Position numbers and translations under genes: made by a program. A stretch of 64,000 bases of DNA from Nageia nagi (taxonomy: Eukaryota; Pinophyta): NCBI GenBank assembly GCA_050084985.1, contig JBITNC010000001.1, forward strand, positions 14,322,001 to 14,386,000, read 5' to 3'. This document shows positions 11,830-23,873 of this stretch, one piece after another (within the stretch, counting starts at the first letter, position 1; each line of letters starts with the position of its first letter). The notes below the pieces were generated by a model. The model was not told the origin of the DNA, made no database searches, and saw only the letters and a program-made list of their open reading frames with translations.

Positions 11830-13700
11830 GCACTCCCACCACTGCTGACCATATCTATCCTAGATTTGACCTTATGGCTACTACTTGTAGCCCCTATAGA
11901 TGAGATCATACCACTCAATGATAAATTGTGTCTTTGTAAAAGGGTCTTTTCTTGACCATATTTCACCTTTAAAGAAATTATCTCTTTATCCTTAGCCTTG
12001 ATCTTGTCTATTTGACCTTGGATAAAAGACCATTACTAATCTAGTGGAGGCATTGTCAAGTGCTCCTACAATCTCTTCACATATTACTCCAATATGGAAA
12101 TATGTGCATCCTTGGCCATCAAACTAGCATGTAATGTACTAATTTGGGTCTCCATAGGTTTCAACCTAGTAATCTTAGCCTTCAAGGGTTGTAACCTCAC
12201 CATCTTCACATCCATAGGTTGTAATCTCATAACCTCTACTTCTAAAGAGGCAATCCTCACATTTGTAGCTCCTATGACACAAACAAATTAGATTAGTCAC
12301 TTTGTAATTTTACACAAGATATGAAAATTAATTAATAAAATTATAAAGATGCATTTTACCTAGTGCTAGCATAGCTATAATAAGGATATCCAAACCACCT
12401 ACAACCTATCCCTCTTGATCGGGTATGTCATGGATCGTATTATTGACTTGATATGGGTCATCTTCCTTTGATCCCTCACTAGCAACTACCTCATCACTAC
12501 TATCATCCTCACCCATGCCAATATTACTTGGATGCACTCCTACCCACCATGTAGCATAACTAGGGTCAACTAGAGGGCTATAAACACATGTGAAGTTGCA
12601 TCCATAACTTGAGGCTCCTTAAAAGAAGCCCTCCATGTAGGTATCATTTCTAATCCTATAGGTAAATCCCTCTCCATTAGGTACCACCTATATGCTATGG
12701 GAATAAATAGGATATCCTATTGAAGGCTAAATTATCACAAAATATGACTAGGGTGATAGGGATCCATAATCTTTCTTTATATCTAGAGAAACCAATGTTG
12801 TTGGATCCACATAATTTTGATGGAAATCCAAATGCCACACAAAATCCTAAAAACACACCCAAATAAGGTGTTATGGCTACAAATAATCTAATTCCCTCCT
12901 TCGATCCTGTAAAGAATGTGGATACCTATACCCACCTCTACATGAGGTCTAGTACATGTGCTATATTACTTGCATCCTCCTAATCCCTCTATAAATGTAT
13001 GGGTTGCATAATAGCTATATGCTCATAGGCCCAAACTTGTAATAAGCCTACATTTGCAAGAGTGATGTTAATCTTGTCAACACTTACAAAGTTGTACAAA
13101 TCTCTATACAACTAGGCTAAAATTAATGGACGCCAAGCAAATTGAGTCCCACACTTGCATATATACTTGATAACCCACACTAGGAAAAGCATAAAAGCCA
13201 AACTACTCTTGTTTAAGAAAAAATAGGTGGCTATAATGGCTACAATATACAATCAAAGATGACACCTTGCTAGCACAAAATGAAAAACCTTGACAAGGTG
13301 GAAATCCATGTCCTACCAATCATGATTAACCTCACTAGTGAGCCATAAAGCCTCTTGCTCATGAGCATTATTATCTTCAAGATTCCATTTATGAACTAAA
13401 TTTCCCTTGATGGGGATACCCCAAATATGATATACATCATATAATGACATAAAAATTTCACTTAGGGGTAGGTGAAATATGTAACAATTAGGATCCCAGC
13501 ACTCTACTAGCACCATCAAAAGGGGTAAGTCCTATTAGATGTGTACAACAATAGCCAAATCTACCAGCTCACACCTATCTAACATATCATCAATATGAGG
13601 CATTTGGGGCCATGTCTATGCCTTGTTAATCACAACAATATCCATAAGACCCTCTCTCATGAGGACCTTGCACTCTTGCAAGTCAAAAGGTGCAAAAGTG
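11830..13700 (-). pseudogene. Antisense plant mobile domain (PMD)/coiled-coil gene with intron
   Basis: On the minus strand, inside the Tat-like element. The N-terminal part (about 13690-13313) gives a PMD-like (PF10536) core: Leu-Val-Glu-Cys-Trp-Asp-Pro-Asn, then Phe-His-Leu-Pro-Leu-Ser-Glu, then Ser-Leu-Tyr-Asp-Val-Tyr-His-Ile-Trp-Gly-Ile-Pro-Ile-Lys-Gly. After stops the domain continues to about 12990 with Leu-Tyr-Arg-Asp-Leu-Tyr and Leu-Leu-Gln-Val-Trp-Ala-Tyr-Glu. The C-terminal part (about 12271-11850) is a heptad-rich coiled coil. A GT-AG intron at 12359-12272 (88 bases) splices in frame, Ala-Leu-Gly to Ala-Thr-Asn-Val. Stops are mainly TAG and TAA where Gln or Trp would fit. PMD proteins include the nuclear silencing factors MAIN and MAIL1 and many transposon-borne copies; this is probably a captured transposon version, now dead. 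Confidence 0.7.
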
Positions 13701-14726
13701 AGCTTACATGAAAAAATACATTTTAGAAATTGAAAATAGTAAAAACTAAAATTGTATAATTAAAAGTAACTCATAGTATGGTCATAGGGAAGTGACTATA
13801 GTAAATATGTAATATGATCGCATCTACCATTAATCAGGTGGTGAGTTGTTCTCTAATTGCCATTTGCCATAGGTAGAATGAGTCAAAATACCAACAAATA
13901 AGGCCCCCAAAGGTCTAGCAAATAGCCAACACTCTAATACACCCAATAATTAGGAAAGTAAATGGTAATCCAAAAGCACTTCATCATACAAGGAGGCTAG
14001 ATAACTAGAGCGCTAATTTAGGAAAGTAAAAATTTAAAATGACATTTTATTTTCTAAAAATTACTTATATATTTGACTTTTTTCCTAGAAACTAAGGCAT
14101 CACTCCTTTTCATTTCTTGGAGTGCCCAATTATTATTTTGTATGTCCAATTTGCTTAAAAATATTTTAAGTACCTATCATCTCTTTTTGGATACATAAAA
14201 TAATAATTTTCATGCTGCCAACTACATCCATTTTCATGAAATATATGCAAAATAAGAGAGGAAATGGCTCCAAATAATGCATAGAAATAATTTGAATACC
14301 TACTGCTCATCTTGAATTAAAATGTAGCATTTACATTTTTTATAATATTTGTATTAAATATAAGCCATCAGTAGCATGAAAATGGAAAAAATAGGCAAAA
14401 TATAAAAAGGCACTCCCTTAATTCCACTTATTTACAAATTTTTGGATTAATGAATGACACTTGAATATATTTTTATGACATGTAATTATGTTATGACTAT
14501 TTGGCCTTATTGCTATGGTAAGTTAAATTTTTATCTTTCAAAATAATGTTTGTTAATGGGTGCAAGTGTGGGTAAAATTCATATTTTATCATGAATTGAA
14601 GGTGCTATTAATTTTGATAGTTGGTTCCTTCTTTTACACATTGCAAATGGCATGTAAAAAGGAAAATCATATAAAATTTCAAATAATTCTTTACATTATG
14701 TCTATCTAACAATCCTATGTCATTGT
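13701..14726. other. Internal non-coding part of Tat-like element 1
   Basis: No gene recognised. Poly-A/T-rich sequence between the antisense gene's 5' end and the copia insertion. A promoter for the antisense gene could lie here, but I cannot point to a convincing TATA box in a correct position. Confidence 0.4.
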
Positions 14727-15226
14727 TGAAGGGATTGAACTATAACTAAAATAATCCTAAACTACCAAAATCTCTTGGAATATCATACTAACATCAGAAT
14801 AACTTAAAAATAAAATCTCACAAAGTGATTCAAGAGATAAAATTTTTCCTCCAACTAGGAGTACATGCACTAACTAGATCTTACTTCATTCACAAAGAAA
14901 ACTCTATTACAATCCTCATAAACTCATCTCCTAAACACTATCCTAGGGCATAACTTTGCTTAATAAAAAATGGTGAGTGATCATAAAAATGGGGCCTTTT
15001 ATTTATAGGCCAAAAATCCCCCTTTGGATAACCCTTTTAACTAATGTACAAAGGCATGACATGTAACTCCCTTTTACCTAAGGGTTTTGCTCATAGCATG
15101 GAGTGTAGGACAAGTTACATTATCATATTCACTTAAATACTTAAGGCAATAATGATACCTTTAAGTATTAGTGAATATACAAAGAGAATTATTAAAAACC
15201 TTTACGATAATGCATTATACATTCCA
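14727..15226 (-). repeat. 3' LTR of copia 1
   Basis: Matches the right LTR along its whole length (for example ggccaaaaatccccctttgg and caaaggcatgacatg). In element orientation it starts TGGAATGTATAATGC and ends in CA at 14727. Confidence 0.9.
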
Positions 15227-15240
15227 AAACTCCCCCTTAA
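15227..15240 (-). promoter_or_regulatory. Polypurine tract of copia 1
   Basis: On the minus strand the bases directly before the 3' LTR read ttaagggggagttt, the purine-rich primer for plus-strand DNA synthesis. It fixes the element orientation as minus. Confidence 0.85.
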
Positions 15241-15989
15241 TGCAATATTGGGATAAAGGGAATAAGAGAGAAGAAAGAAAGAGATTAAGAGAGTTCTCCT
15301 CCATGTAGATACAATAAGAGATGAATACTTTTTAAATATTTGTGAATAAACAAGATCTTAGTTTGAGACTCACTACTTTACCATTTTAATAAATGGTTTA
15401 CAATACAATCATTAGCCACAACTAGTTTTAGTATACATAAAGTAGTCATCCAATTGGAAGTCATGATAAGTCTCCATGAGCTTGCATACCTAAAGTAAGT
15501 AACTACAATATCAAAGGAACCTACAAGTTATAAGCATCTCAAATAGCAAGATCAGTTAGATGGAACATATTCATATTAATAAGGATAGATGAATCAAACA
15601 AATACCATCATAAATTAATCAATGGTGCACTATAAGTCATCATGAGGATGCTAAGCAATACTCAAAATCACCTATTGTATACAAAATATGTGTTGATTAT
15701 CATTACCAAATAGATCATAAAAAATGCATATACATATTCCTCACACATGGATAACTAAATAAGGCCAAAAGATACATACGAGTTCTTCACACATGGATAA
15801 CTAAACAATGCTAGATTGGCCAATCTTTTGCTCAAACATTATACAATAAGTTCCTCATGTAGAGCAAACTTACCATGAAGGTGTGAAACAAAATCAACAC
15901 TATACAACATAAAATCCTCCTAGGGGTGAAGTTATCACAAATGTGAATTCAACAGAAGAATTCAAACTTCACTCCCCCTTGAGGGAAAC

Positions 15990-17560
15990 TTCAACAACTC
16001 GATAGAATCCCTAAGCTTACTAAACTGAGCTTTAGGGAGGGGCTTGGTGAACAAATCAGTAAAGTTCAAGGTTGATGGATAATACTTCATGTGTATGATA
16101 CCATCAAGAACATTTTCCCTAATGAAATAGGCTTAGATTTCCACATGTTTTATTCTCTAATGGAACATAATATTCTTAGCTAAAGAAATATCCAATTGAT
16201 TATTTGAAGACATAATAGATGGGCTAGCTTACTCATGCCTAATTTCTTTTATAATATGCCTTAGCCAAATAACTTTATAGGTTGCAATAGATATGGCATA
16301 GTATTCAATTTCTATAGTGGAAAAAGAAACATTAGGCTACTTCTTAGAGGTCCAAGAGATAGCACTTAAAACCACTGCAAAAAACATACATAGAGATTGA
16401 CTTCCTATCATCTCTATCTCCCCCATAGTTAGAATCAAATAACCTTGAGAGAAAAAATGAGGGCTACTTAAATACTTGAGAGCAAGATCCTTTGTCCCTA
16501 CAACATACCTCAAGATTTGCTTAATAGCATTAAGGTACTCAACATATGGTTTTTGCATGAATTGTACCATGAAATTCATTACAAAGCAAATATTTGGTCT
16601 AGAAATAGTCAAATAAAGAAGATTACAAATTAATTACTTGTAAGTTGTAGGATCTACCAATTGAGAGTTGGAGCTAAGAGAAAAAGTGATTCCAAGAGAG
16701 ACTAGGATAGCAACATATATACACTCCTCCATTTTAAACTTGTATAAGATGTTTGATATATACTTGGATTGACTAAGATAAGTACAATCCTTATATTATT
16801 ACACTTGCATTCCAAGGTAGTAGTGTAAGAGACCAAGATTAGTCATTTCAAATATTTTCTTAAGTTTGATATACACTTTTGAATGATTTCATCATTATTC
16901 CTAGTTATTAGAATATCATCCACATAAAAGAGAATCAATACCATATCTTTTCCTTGATTAAGCACATAAATATGAAAGTTAGAGAAACACTTAGAGAATC
17001 TAATGTTTGTGAAGTACCCTAAAATCTTCCTATACAAGGCTCTAGGCGCTTGCTTAAGTCCATATAAAGACTTTGTTAGCTTGCACACAAAAGACTCTTT
17101 TTCTTTCATAAAAAACCATTCTAGTTGATTCATGTGGATTTCCACATATAAGTCACCATTAGAAATGCACTCTTGATGTCAAGTTGAAAACTTTTCATCC
17201 TTAAGGTAATGAAAGAGAAAGGATAATTTTGATAATGCACATCTTTACCATGGGAGCAAACATTTCCTCATAATCTACATGGTATTTCTAAGCAAAACCT
17301 TTAGCTACTAATCTTGCCTTGTATTTCTCAATATCTCCAATTGAATTGTACTTAAACTTGTAGATCCATTTATTTTAATCAAATTCTTTTCATTGGGATT
17401 AGGAACCAAGTCCAAGTTTCATTTTTCATAATCACCTCATACTCCACTTTCATGGCTTCCATCTAACACTAATGCTTCAAAGCATCTTTGAATGATGAGG
17501 GCTCATTCTTGATATCAATTTTGGAAAATAAGAATTTGTTCAAGGTCATGCTCTAGTTAT
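15990..17560 (-). pseudogene. Copia 1 reverse transcriptase/RNase H
   Basis: Reverse transcriptase copies element RNA into DNA and RNase H removes the RNA. On the minus strand about 17470-17390 gives the opening Glu-Thr-Trp-Thr-like segment of copia RT. 17145-16843 is open for 100 residues with Ser-Leu-Tyr-Gly-Leu-Lys-Gln-Ala-Pro-Arg and an intact Phe-Tyr-Val-Asp-Asp-Ile-Leu catalytic motif (residues about 73-79). 16612-16337 is open for 91 residues with Arg-Pro-Asn-Ile-Cys-Phe and Leu-Arg-Tyr-Val-Val-Gly-Thr, leading into the RNase H region, where Ser-Trp-Thr-Ser-Lys-Lys matches the copia phrase. Stops and frameshifts separate these pieces. Confidence 0.85.
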
Positions 17561-17699
17561 CCTTTGTGTTAGATAATCTTTCTCCTGGGGTAACTTGTCT
17601 ACATCAATATCTAGCCAGTTAGGCATAATTGATGAGTTAGCTACATCATCAACTTCCTCATTAAATGCTAATTCTTTAGGAAGTTCATTGAACTTAACA

Positions 17700-18960
17700 T
17701 CCCTTGATATGAACACTCATTTGAAGAATGGAGAGTAGATCTTGTAACCTTTATGTTAACTATCATAACCAACAAAGATGCATTTTTTAGCTCTTTTGTT
17801 TAACTTTTTCCTTTTCTCAAAAATAATGTAGGAGAATGCTTCACAACCAAACACTCTAAGATGAGAAATGTTAGGTTTTATTCCTAACCATGACTCAAAA
17901 GTAGTTTTACCCTAAACAACTTTTATAGGATACTTATTCAAGTTAAAAATAGTAGTATTCATAGCTCCACCCCACAAGAAACTATTAACATTACCCAACA
18001 TACAACTAGCCATCTCCATAATTGTTTTATTTTTCCTGTAGGAAACACCATTTTGTTGAGGAGTATAAGGAATCATAAACTACCTCTTGATTTCATACTT
18101 AGCATAATAGTCATTGAACTCATTGCTATTATATTCTTCCCCATTGTTTGATCTCAACATCTTGAATTTAAGGTTATTTTGATTATCAACTAAGGCATTA
18201 AAATTATTAAAACTATCAAATATTTCATCCTTATGCTCAAGTAGATAGCCAAAGGTCATCCTACTAAAGTCATCGATGAAGGTCAAGACATAAGATGCTC
18301 CTTCAAGTGACTTAGTTTGAAATAGATCTATCAAATCTAAATGCACAAGTTGAAGAGGTTGAGATTCCCTTGTTACCTTATCTTTTTCAAACATTTGTCT
18401 ATTCATCTTGCCTAGGATTCACTTCTCATACAAACCAATTGAAGAAGAAATTGAAGGCAAACCTTCTACATGTTATTGGTTTTTCATAACTTGAATACTC
18501 TTGTGGTTAAGGTGCCCTAAATGATGTTACCAAAGATTTTCTCTAGAGCACACACTTGTAGCAAAAAACATCTTTATTGGAACTTGATCCATAATGTAAA
18601 TATCATCTTTCATTAATTCGTTAACCAACATGGCAAGTTCCTTCTTAATGCACCAAGAGTGTGAGTGAAACTCAAATGAGTACCCTTTTCTTCCAACTTG
18701 GATCACAAAAAGAAGGTTCATCTTAAGCTTAGAAATATAAAGCATATTTTCAAGAACCTTCTCGTGAATCAACACACTCCTAATTCTTTAGAATTCAAAG
18801 ATGGAATTATCACCTATCACAACTACATCTTTCTTATACTTATGAAAATTTATAAACTTATCCTTTTCAAAACATAGCTGATTAGTGTAACTAGAGTCAA
18901 CAATCCAATCATTCAAAAAAGAGTGAGTCATGGAGTAAATCCCAACATCAAGTCCATTTT
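17700..18960 (-). pseudogene. Copia 1 protease and integrase
   Basis: About 18925-18790 encodes a copia protease core, with Trp-Ile-Val-Asp-Ser-Ser where the family has Asp-Ser-Gly. 18775-18527 is an open pre-integrase stretch ending in Leu-Trp; after a stop, His-Leu-Gly-His-Leu-Asn-His-Lys matches the zinc-binding region. 18406-18080 is the integrase core: Leu-Val-His-Leu-Asp-Leu keeps the first Asp, Phe-Ile-Asp-Asp-Phe-Ser-Arg is conserved, and Arg-Ser-Asn-Asn-Gly-Glu-Glu-Tyr replaces the usual Arg-Ser-Asp-Asn-Gly, so the second catalytic Asp is Asn. The enzyme would insert element DNA into the genome; this copy is dead. Confidence 0.85.
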
Positions 18961-19910
18961 TTATATTCTTCTTCCCTTATAATTTCTTTACATTTGCATT
19001 GCCTTTGTTTTTTTCTTCTCTTTTCTTTTTGTAGCAATCAAATTCTTTGTGACCATGGATAATGTAAAAGTTACAACTTACATCAAAATTTTCCTTAGGA
19101 TTTGGTTTTCTTGCCTTAAAATTTTCTATATCTTTTCTTGAAGTAGTTATTGATTCCATTATTGTCATTGTTGTCGCCCCTATTCTCAAACCTTTTGGAG
19201 GAAGAAGGATAAGGTTTATTATGATGATTGAACTTCTTTTTGAAAGGATTTTTGGTTGCTCCTAGAGCAACATTATTATCTTTAGAGAAGAGATCAACAA
19301 CTTTTTGTTATGAGTTTCCTCATGCTTCAGAAGGAGCCTTGAAAGGTTCTCAAGAGAGAATACTTCTTCTTCTTCATCAAGCCTAGTCTCAGTTACCATC
19401 ACAAAGTTATCAAACTTTGAAGAATGATGAAGACCATGAACTCACCATTGATCTAATTACATCCATAAGTAATCAGTTGAGTCCTAAGGTCAATGATTTT
19501 GTTCAAGTAGATCGCAATATTTTCATCTTCCCCTTGACAATATTGAAATAAATTTTGGCAAATAGTGAACCTTATTGAGAACTTAGATCCAAGTTAAATT
19601 TTCTTAAGATTATCCCAAGCTTCCTTTGCTGAGGTTGAGGATGAAATCATAAGAAGCACATCATATGATATTGCATGAAAAATCATGGAGGTTCTAATTC
19701 ATTATTCATGTTGTATGCCTCAAGTGCTTTGTCATCTATAGGAGCAATAAGGTTCTCATTTATGGTTTGCCAAATCTTCCTTGCCTGTAATTCAACTCTC
19801 ATATGAGGTTTCCAAATACTAAATTTGGAACCATCAATAATGTACTTGGATAAGAAGTGTCTCCTATTTGCTACACAAGAATGTGAAAAAATAAGCATGT
19901 GTTCTAAAAA
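18961..19910 (-). pseudogene. Copia 1 gag
   Basis: 19898-19683 contains the start of a copia gag, with Asp-Gly-Ser-Lys-Phe-Ser-Ile-Trp-Lys-Pro-His-Met matching the family's G-x-N-Y-x-x-W-K-x-x-M opening. 19189-18977 carries the zinc knuckle as Cys-Asn-Phe-Tyr-x4-His-x4-Cys, with the second Cys replaced by Tyr, followed by a Lys-rich tail. The middle (19680-19190) is interrupted by stops. Confidence 0.8.
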
Positions 19911-21556
19911 CCAACATTACATGTTTAATTTTAATTATCCATACATGTTTGAGATTTATTCAAGTAAATCAATCATACATGTTAAATTTAATAAAAGGAC
20001 ATGCTTAATTTTTAAACAAAGTTCATATGTGCAAATGTTTATAATAGAACTCATAATACATCATATGTATTCAACACTTTTATCATCATTAAGAACCATA
20101 AATGAAGAGTGATATTATTGGGTCTTGTTTTCTTATCTAAAATTAGGCCTTAACTTAGATGCTCATAAGGTGGAGCCTAGGTACCACCAATCCTCAACCA
20201 GTTCACCTTGGGTAATAATATACTCTCACAAAAAGGAGTACCTACTATTTTTCAAGGTTATAATATATATTGGATCAACCAAATTATTAATCTTCATTAG
20301 GTTCAAGTTGTCCTCCTAGGTTATGAAGATAATCCCTAAATGGACATACAAACATGTGGTATCACTACACACATGCCTATCCACCTATTGAACTTATATG
20401 CAAACCAATAAAGGACTTAGGGGTAATTGAAAAGTATTTACTTTTCACCATTTGGATCATCAAACTAAAGGCTCTAGTTTGCCTATCCTCACCTTGTGGC
20501 TCCCCCAATAAGTCATGTTGCAGAATGTACATGTGGATTTATTCATTTTAGGGGGTTTCTCAATCAATGTTTATGATTTTTATATAAGTAAATAAAGTAA
20601 AAATGTAAAATATGAAGTAAAATACATAAATAAAATATCATCCACTTATAAATTGGAATCTAAGAGTCCATAAATACTCAGCATGCATTATTTCCAAGTT
20701 TGCATAAGTTCATTATTTTACCATGCATCATTTCCATAACTTAAATAATAGATTTTCATAATTCCCATAACTTAAAAAAAAAATTAAGTAAAACATTCAT
20801 AAAATTCCCCCTTTTTACTTAAAAATTATTTAAGGAAGATGCTTTCCATTTTATAGGTACTAAAATAGCATTATTAGGTTACCTTAGAAAATAAATTTAA
20901 CTAAGGAAAGATGCTAAACTTTGCAATAGTATATTAATTAGTACCAAAGAAAATTGCATTTTTACAAATGCAATTTAATTAGAATAGTCTAAATAGTTAA
21001 TGACAAAAAAATTACCTTCTTTTGAAAAAAAAGGCAATAATATTTCCTCCTTTTAGTTGCAAAAAATCAACCTCTATTTAGTTTTTCTAAAAAAATGGCA
21101 CACCATTGTAATTTTACCTTGAATTTACAACCTTTTGTTGATAGGCATTACTAATTAATTATTTCCCTTATTGAATATTTTCCCACAAAGAAATATTTAA
21201 AAACAAAAAATATTACTACTCCAAACCTTACCTAAAAAGGTCTATGCGAAAAATAAATGTAATTCATGATTACTTTAATGAAAAAAATTGATCTTTACTC
21301 TACTTAAGGTAATTAATGTGGATAGAAATTATTACAAGTTAACTTGCAAGCAATCAAAAAAATTGAATTCACAATGAAGGATTGCAAGTAATAAATTAAA
21401 TGCATCAACAAAAAATATTAAATGTGAGCCCCTCTATTGAGTAGCCTCTTCTCTTTGCCTTATTGTATCTTCCTTGTCGATCTAACAAATGACCCATCCC
21501 TAGCTCCTCAATAGCACCCCTTCTCTATATTTTTTTTTCTCCCACTGTGTGGCCTC
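19911..21556 (-). other. Long leader of copia 1, no gene recognised
   Basis: About 1.65 kb lies between the primer-binding site and gag, much longer than the usual copia leader. No protein homology is seen on either strand. It is AT-rich with a pyrimidine-rich plus-strand stretch near 21440-21550. A further decayed insertion is possible but I see no terminal repeats. Confidence 0.4.
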
Positions 21557-21569
21557 CACTCTAATACCA
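21557..21569 (-). promoter_or_regulatory. Primer-binding site of copia 1
   Basis: Minus strand reads TGGTATTAGAGTG directly after the 5' LTR, matching the tRNA-iMet complement TGGTATCAGAGC with C-to-T change. It primes minus-strand synthesis and confirms orientation. Confidence 0.85.
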
Positions 21570-21570
21570 A

Positions 21571-22071
21571 ATAAGGGATTAAAATATAACTAAAATAATT
21601 CTAAACTACCAAGATCTCATGGAATCTCATATTAACATCAATATAACTCAAGAAGACAATCTCACAAAGTTACTCAAGAGATAATGTGGTTCCTCCAACT
21701 AGGATTACATCCACTAATTAGATCTTACTTCATTTAAAAATATAAATATCTTACAATCCTCCTAACTTCATCTCCTAAAAACTATCTTAGAGCATAAATT
21801 TGCTTCACAAAAAATGGTGAGTGATCACAAAGAGGGGGCCTTCTATTTATAGGCCAAAAATCCCCCTTTGGATCACCCTTCTAATCAATGTACAAAGGCA
21901 TGACATGCAACTCCCTTTTACCCAAGGGCCATGCTCATGACATGGAGTGTAAGAAAAGTTACATTATCATATTCATTAAATAATTAAGGTATATAATGAT
22001 ACCCTTAATTATTAGTGAATTTACAAAGAGAATTATTACAAACCCTTTACAATAATGCATTATACATTCCA
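21571..22071 (-). repeat. 5' LTR of copia 1
   Basis: About 501 bases, matching 14727-15226. The inner boundary dinucleotide is AT on the plus strand instead of TG, probably a point change. Confidence 0.9.
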
Positions 22072-22559
22072 ATAGTTGTCACAGGAATATTATGAACATT
22101 AGAATGAAGGATTCCAAACATGATCCAATATTGCTACCTAGGGTATGTTCTACAAAAAAAAATTATTATTCTAGTAATATTCAAACTTATTTTGTTTTAG
22201 CCAAACATTGCAAGGATACAAATGCATGATTTATACATGATATCCAAAATCCCTCATAAAGATTGATCTAGTCTACATCATTAGCAGCCTAAGCATGCTA
22301 CAAATCTATAAAATTGGGGCATGTAAATATTTCATTATATTTTAATGTTATTCTCTAATCTCTTTATAAAAATGACATATTTTCAGAACAATGATCATTT
22401 TTGCTAAAGACAAGATTAACAAATTTGACATAAATCATGCTATCAATGGAGTGGGTCTTCTTTGAAAAATTATACAAGTTATATTCTAAGACTATTAAAT
22501 GGTTGAAACTAAGGGCATCACTAGTATAGGTCACTCAAAAATCACATCCATATTATATT

Positions 22560-23300
22560 TATTTCATCCCTACCCCAAAGCATAATGTCTTCAGATCATA
22601 GAAATAAAACACATGATTGTTGATGGCCAATGACATGGTTAGTGAGAGTTCACTCACTTAAAAGCAAACCAACAATGCAGTTGTGAGGAAGATGTTGACA
22701 TTATATCATCTCCAATGAAAGATGCAAATTATTATGTATCCATATGGTTTTTTTTAAACTAATCCAAAGTATAATATATTTAGATCATATACATAAAATG
22801 TATGATCATCGATGGCCAATGACACAGCTAGTGAGAGTTCACTTACTTAAAAGTAAACCAATGATGCAATTGTGAGCAAGATGTTGACATTATATCATCT
22901 ATAATGGATGATGAAAATTGATATGTATCTCATAATTTTTAATTTGAACCAATCCAAAGCATAATGTCCTCATATCATAGACATAAAACATATGATCATT
23001 GATGGCCTACAACATAACTAACAAGAGTTCACTCACTTAAAAGTAAACTAATGATGAAGCTGTGAGTAAGATGTTGAAATTGGATCATATATAATGGAAG
23101 ATACAACTTGCTATGTATTCACATGGTTTTTTATTTGAACCAATCTAAAGCATAATATATTCAAATCATATACATAAAACATATAATCATCAATGGTCAA
23201 TGACATGGCTAGCGAGAGTTCACTCACTTAAAAGATAAATTGATGATGCAACTATAAGTAGATTGTTGAAATTGATTCATCATCAATGGATGAAATAAAT
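22560..23300 (+). repeat. About four tandem repeats of 190 bp before the 3' LTR
   Basis: The phrase gagagttcactcacttaaaag or close variants recurs near 22643, 22832, 23024 and 23213, a period of 189-191 bases. Flanking phrases repeat too: gatggccaatgacat, aagatgttgacattatatca and ccaaagcataat. The second Tat-like copy has the same array in reverse (near 63031, 63221 and 63412). Tandem repeats between the coding region and 3' LTR are typical of Tat/Ogre elements. Confidence 0.85.
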
Positions 23301-23436
23301 CACTATTAATCCACCATATTTTTCTATCTAACATTTCATTGCAAGTTTCTACATCTCTAAGAGCAAAAGAAAATATACAGAATTCCACATCGTCAGCAGC
23401 ATGCACATTATTCCCTATGCTACTAGAGGCATCCAT
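23224..23436 (-). pseudogene. Conserved fragment of unknown gene in Tat-like elements
   Basis: A 70-residue minus-strand open stretch whose segment with Phe-Ser-Phe-Ala-Leu-Arg-Asp-Val-Glu-Thr-Cys-Asn-Glu-Met is also encoded at about 62825-62945 in the second copy, where a TAG replaces the Arg. It may be the 3' remnant of an antisense extra ORF, or merely shared non-coding sequence. The family is not recognised. Confidence 0.3.
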
Positions 23437-23860
23437 TTCATCATTATTTCATATCGATAAAAGTGAATCCTCTTTGTTTCAAGGCATGGATGTAAGTAAA
23501 AATGGTTATTGAGTATCAAAAATGATGAAATAGCCAAATTCATGGTTGAAGTAGTATAAGGGGAAAAAACACATCTTCCATCTCCAAAATTGGATATGGG
23601 AGCATACAGCTACCTGATAGCATAGTCATTTCCATCACTCACACAACATCATTTCTAGAGAGAGATTATTCATCATATTTTACCTTGGTTTTACCATTCA
23701 AATACCTTTCTTATGGTATCCAAGTCAAAAGGGGTAAGTAAGATACCCTCATCATCATCAACAATAAGGGATAGTATAACAAAGAGTTCAAAGTTCTCAA
23801 AAAGCTTTCTTCTACACTTCTTCTTTGGACATGTAATTTCATTGCTTCAATCACACCTCC

Positions 23861-23873
23861 AAATAGGGGCAAA
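23861..23873 (+). promoter_or_regulatory. Polypurine-like tract of Tat-like element 1
   Basis: aaataggggcaaa lies immediately before the 3' LTR, interrupted by one T and one C. The second copy has ccaaagaagggaaa at the same place (minus strand, 62401-62388). Confidence 0.6.

Larger units (their letters stand above)
14727..22071 (-). mobile_element. Ty1/copia retrotransposon 1, nested in Tat-like element 1
   Basis: Two LTRs of about 500 bases flank a copia order read on the minus strand: primer-binding site, long leader, gag, protease, integrase, reverse transcriptase, RNase H, purine tract. Flanking pentamers are attgt (14722-14726) and atagt (22072-22076), a likely 5-base target duplication with one mismatch. 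Sequence right of the insertion continues the Tat-like element, as shown by the second Tat-like copy ending at the window edge. All domains are broken by stops, so it is an old copy. Confidence 0.85.

Noticed and set aside
12094-12291. Plus-strand 65-codon open frame
   Set aside because: Antisense shadow of the coiled-coil region of the PMD pseudogene.
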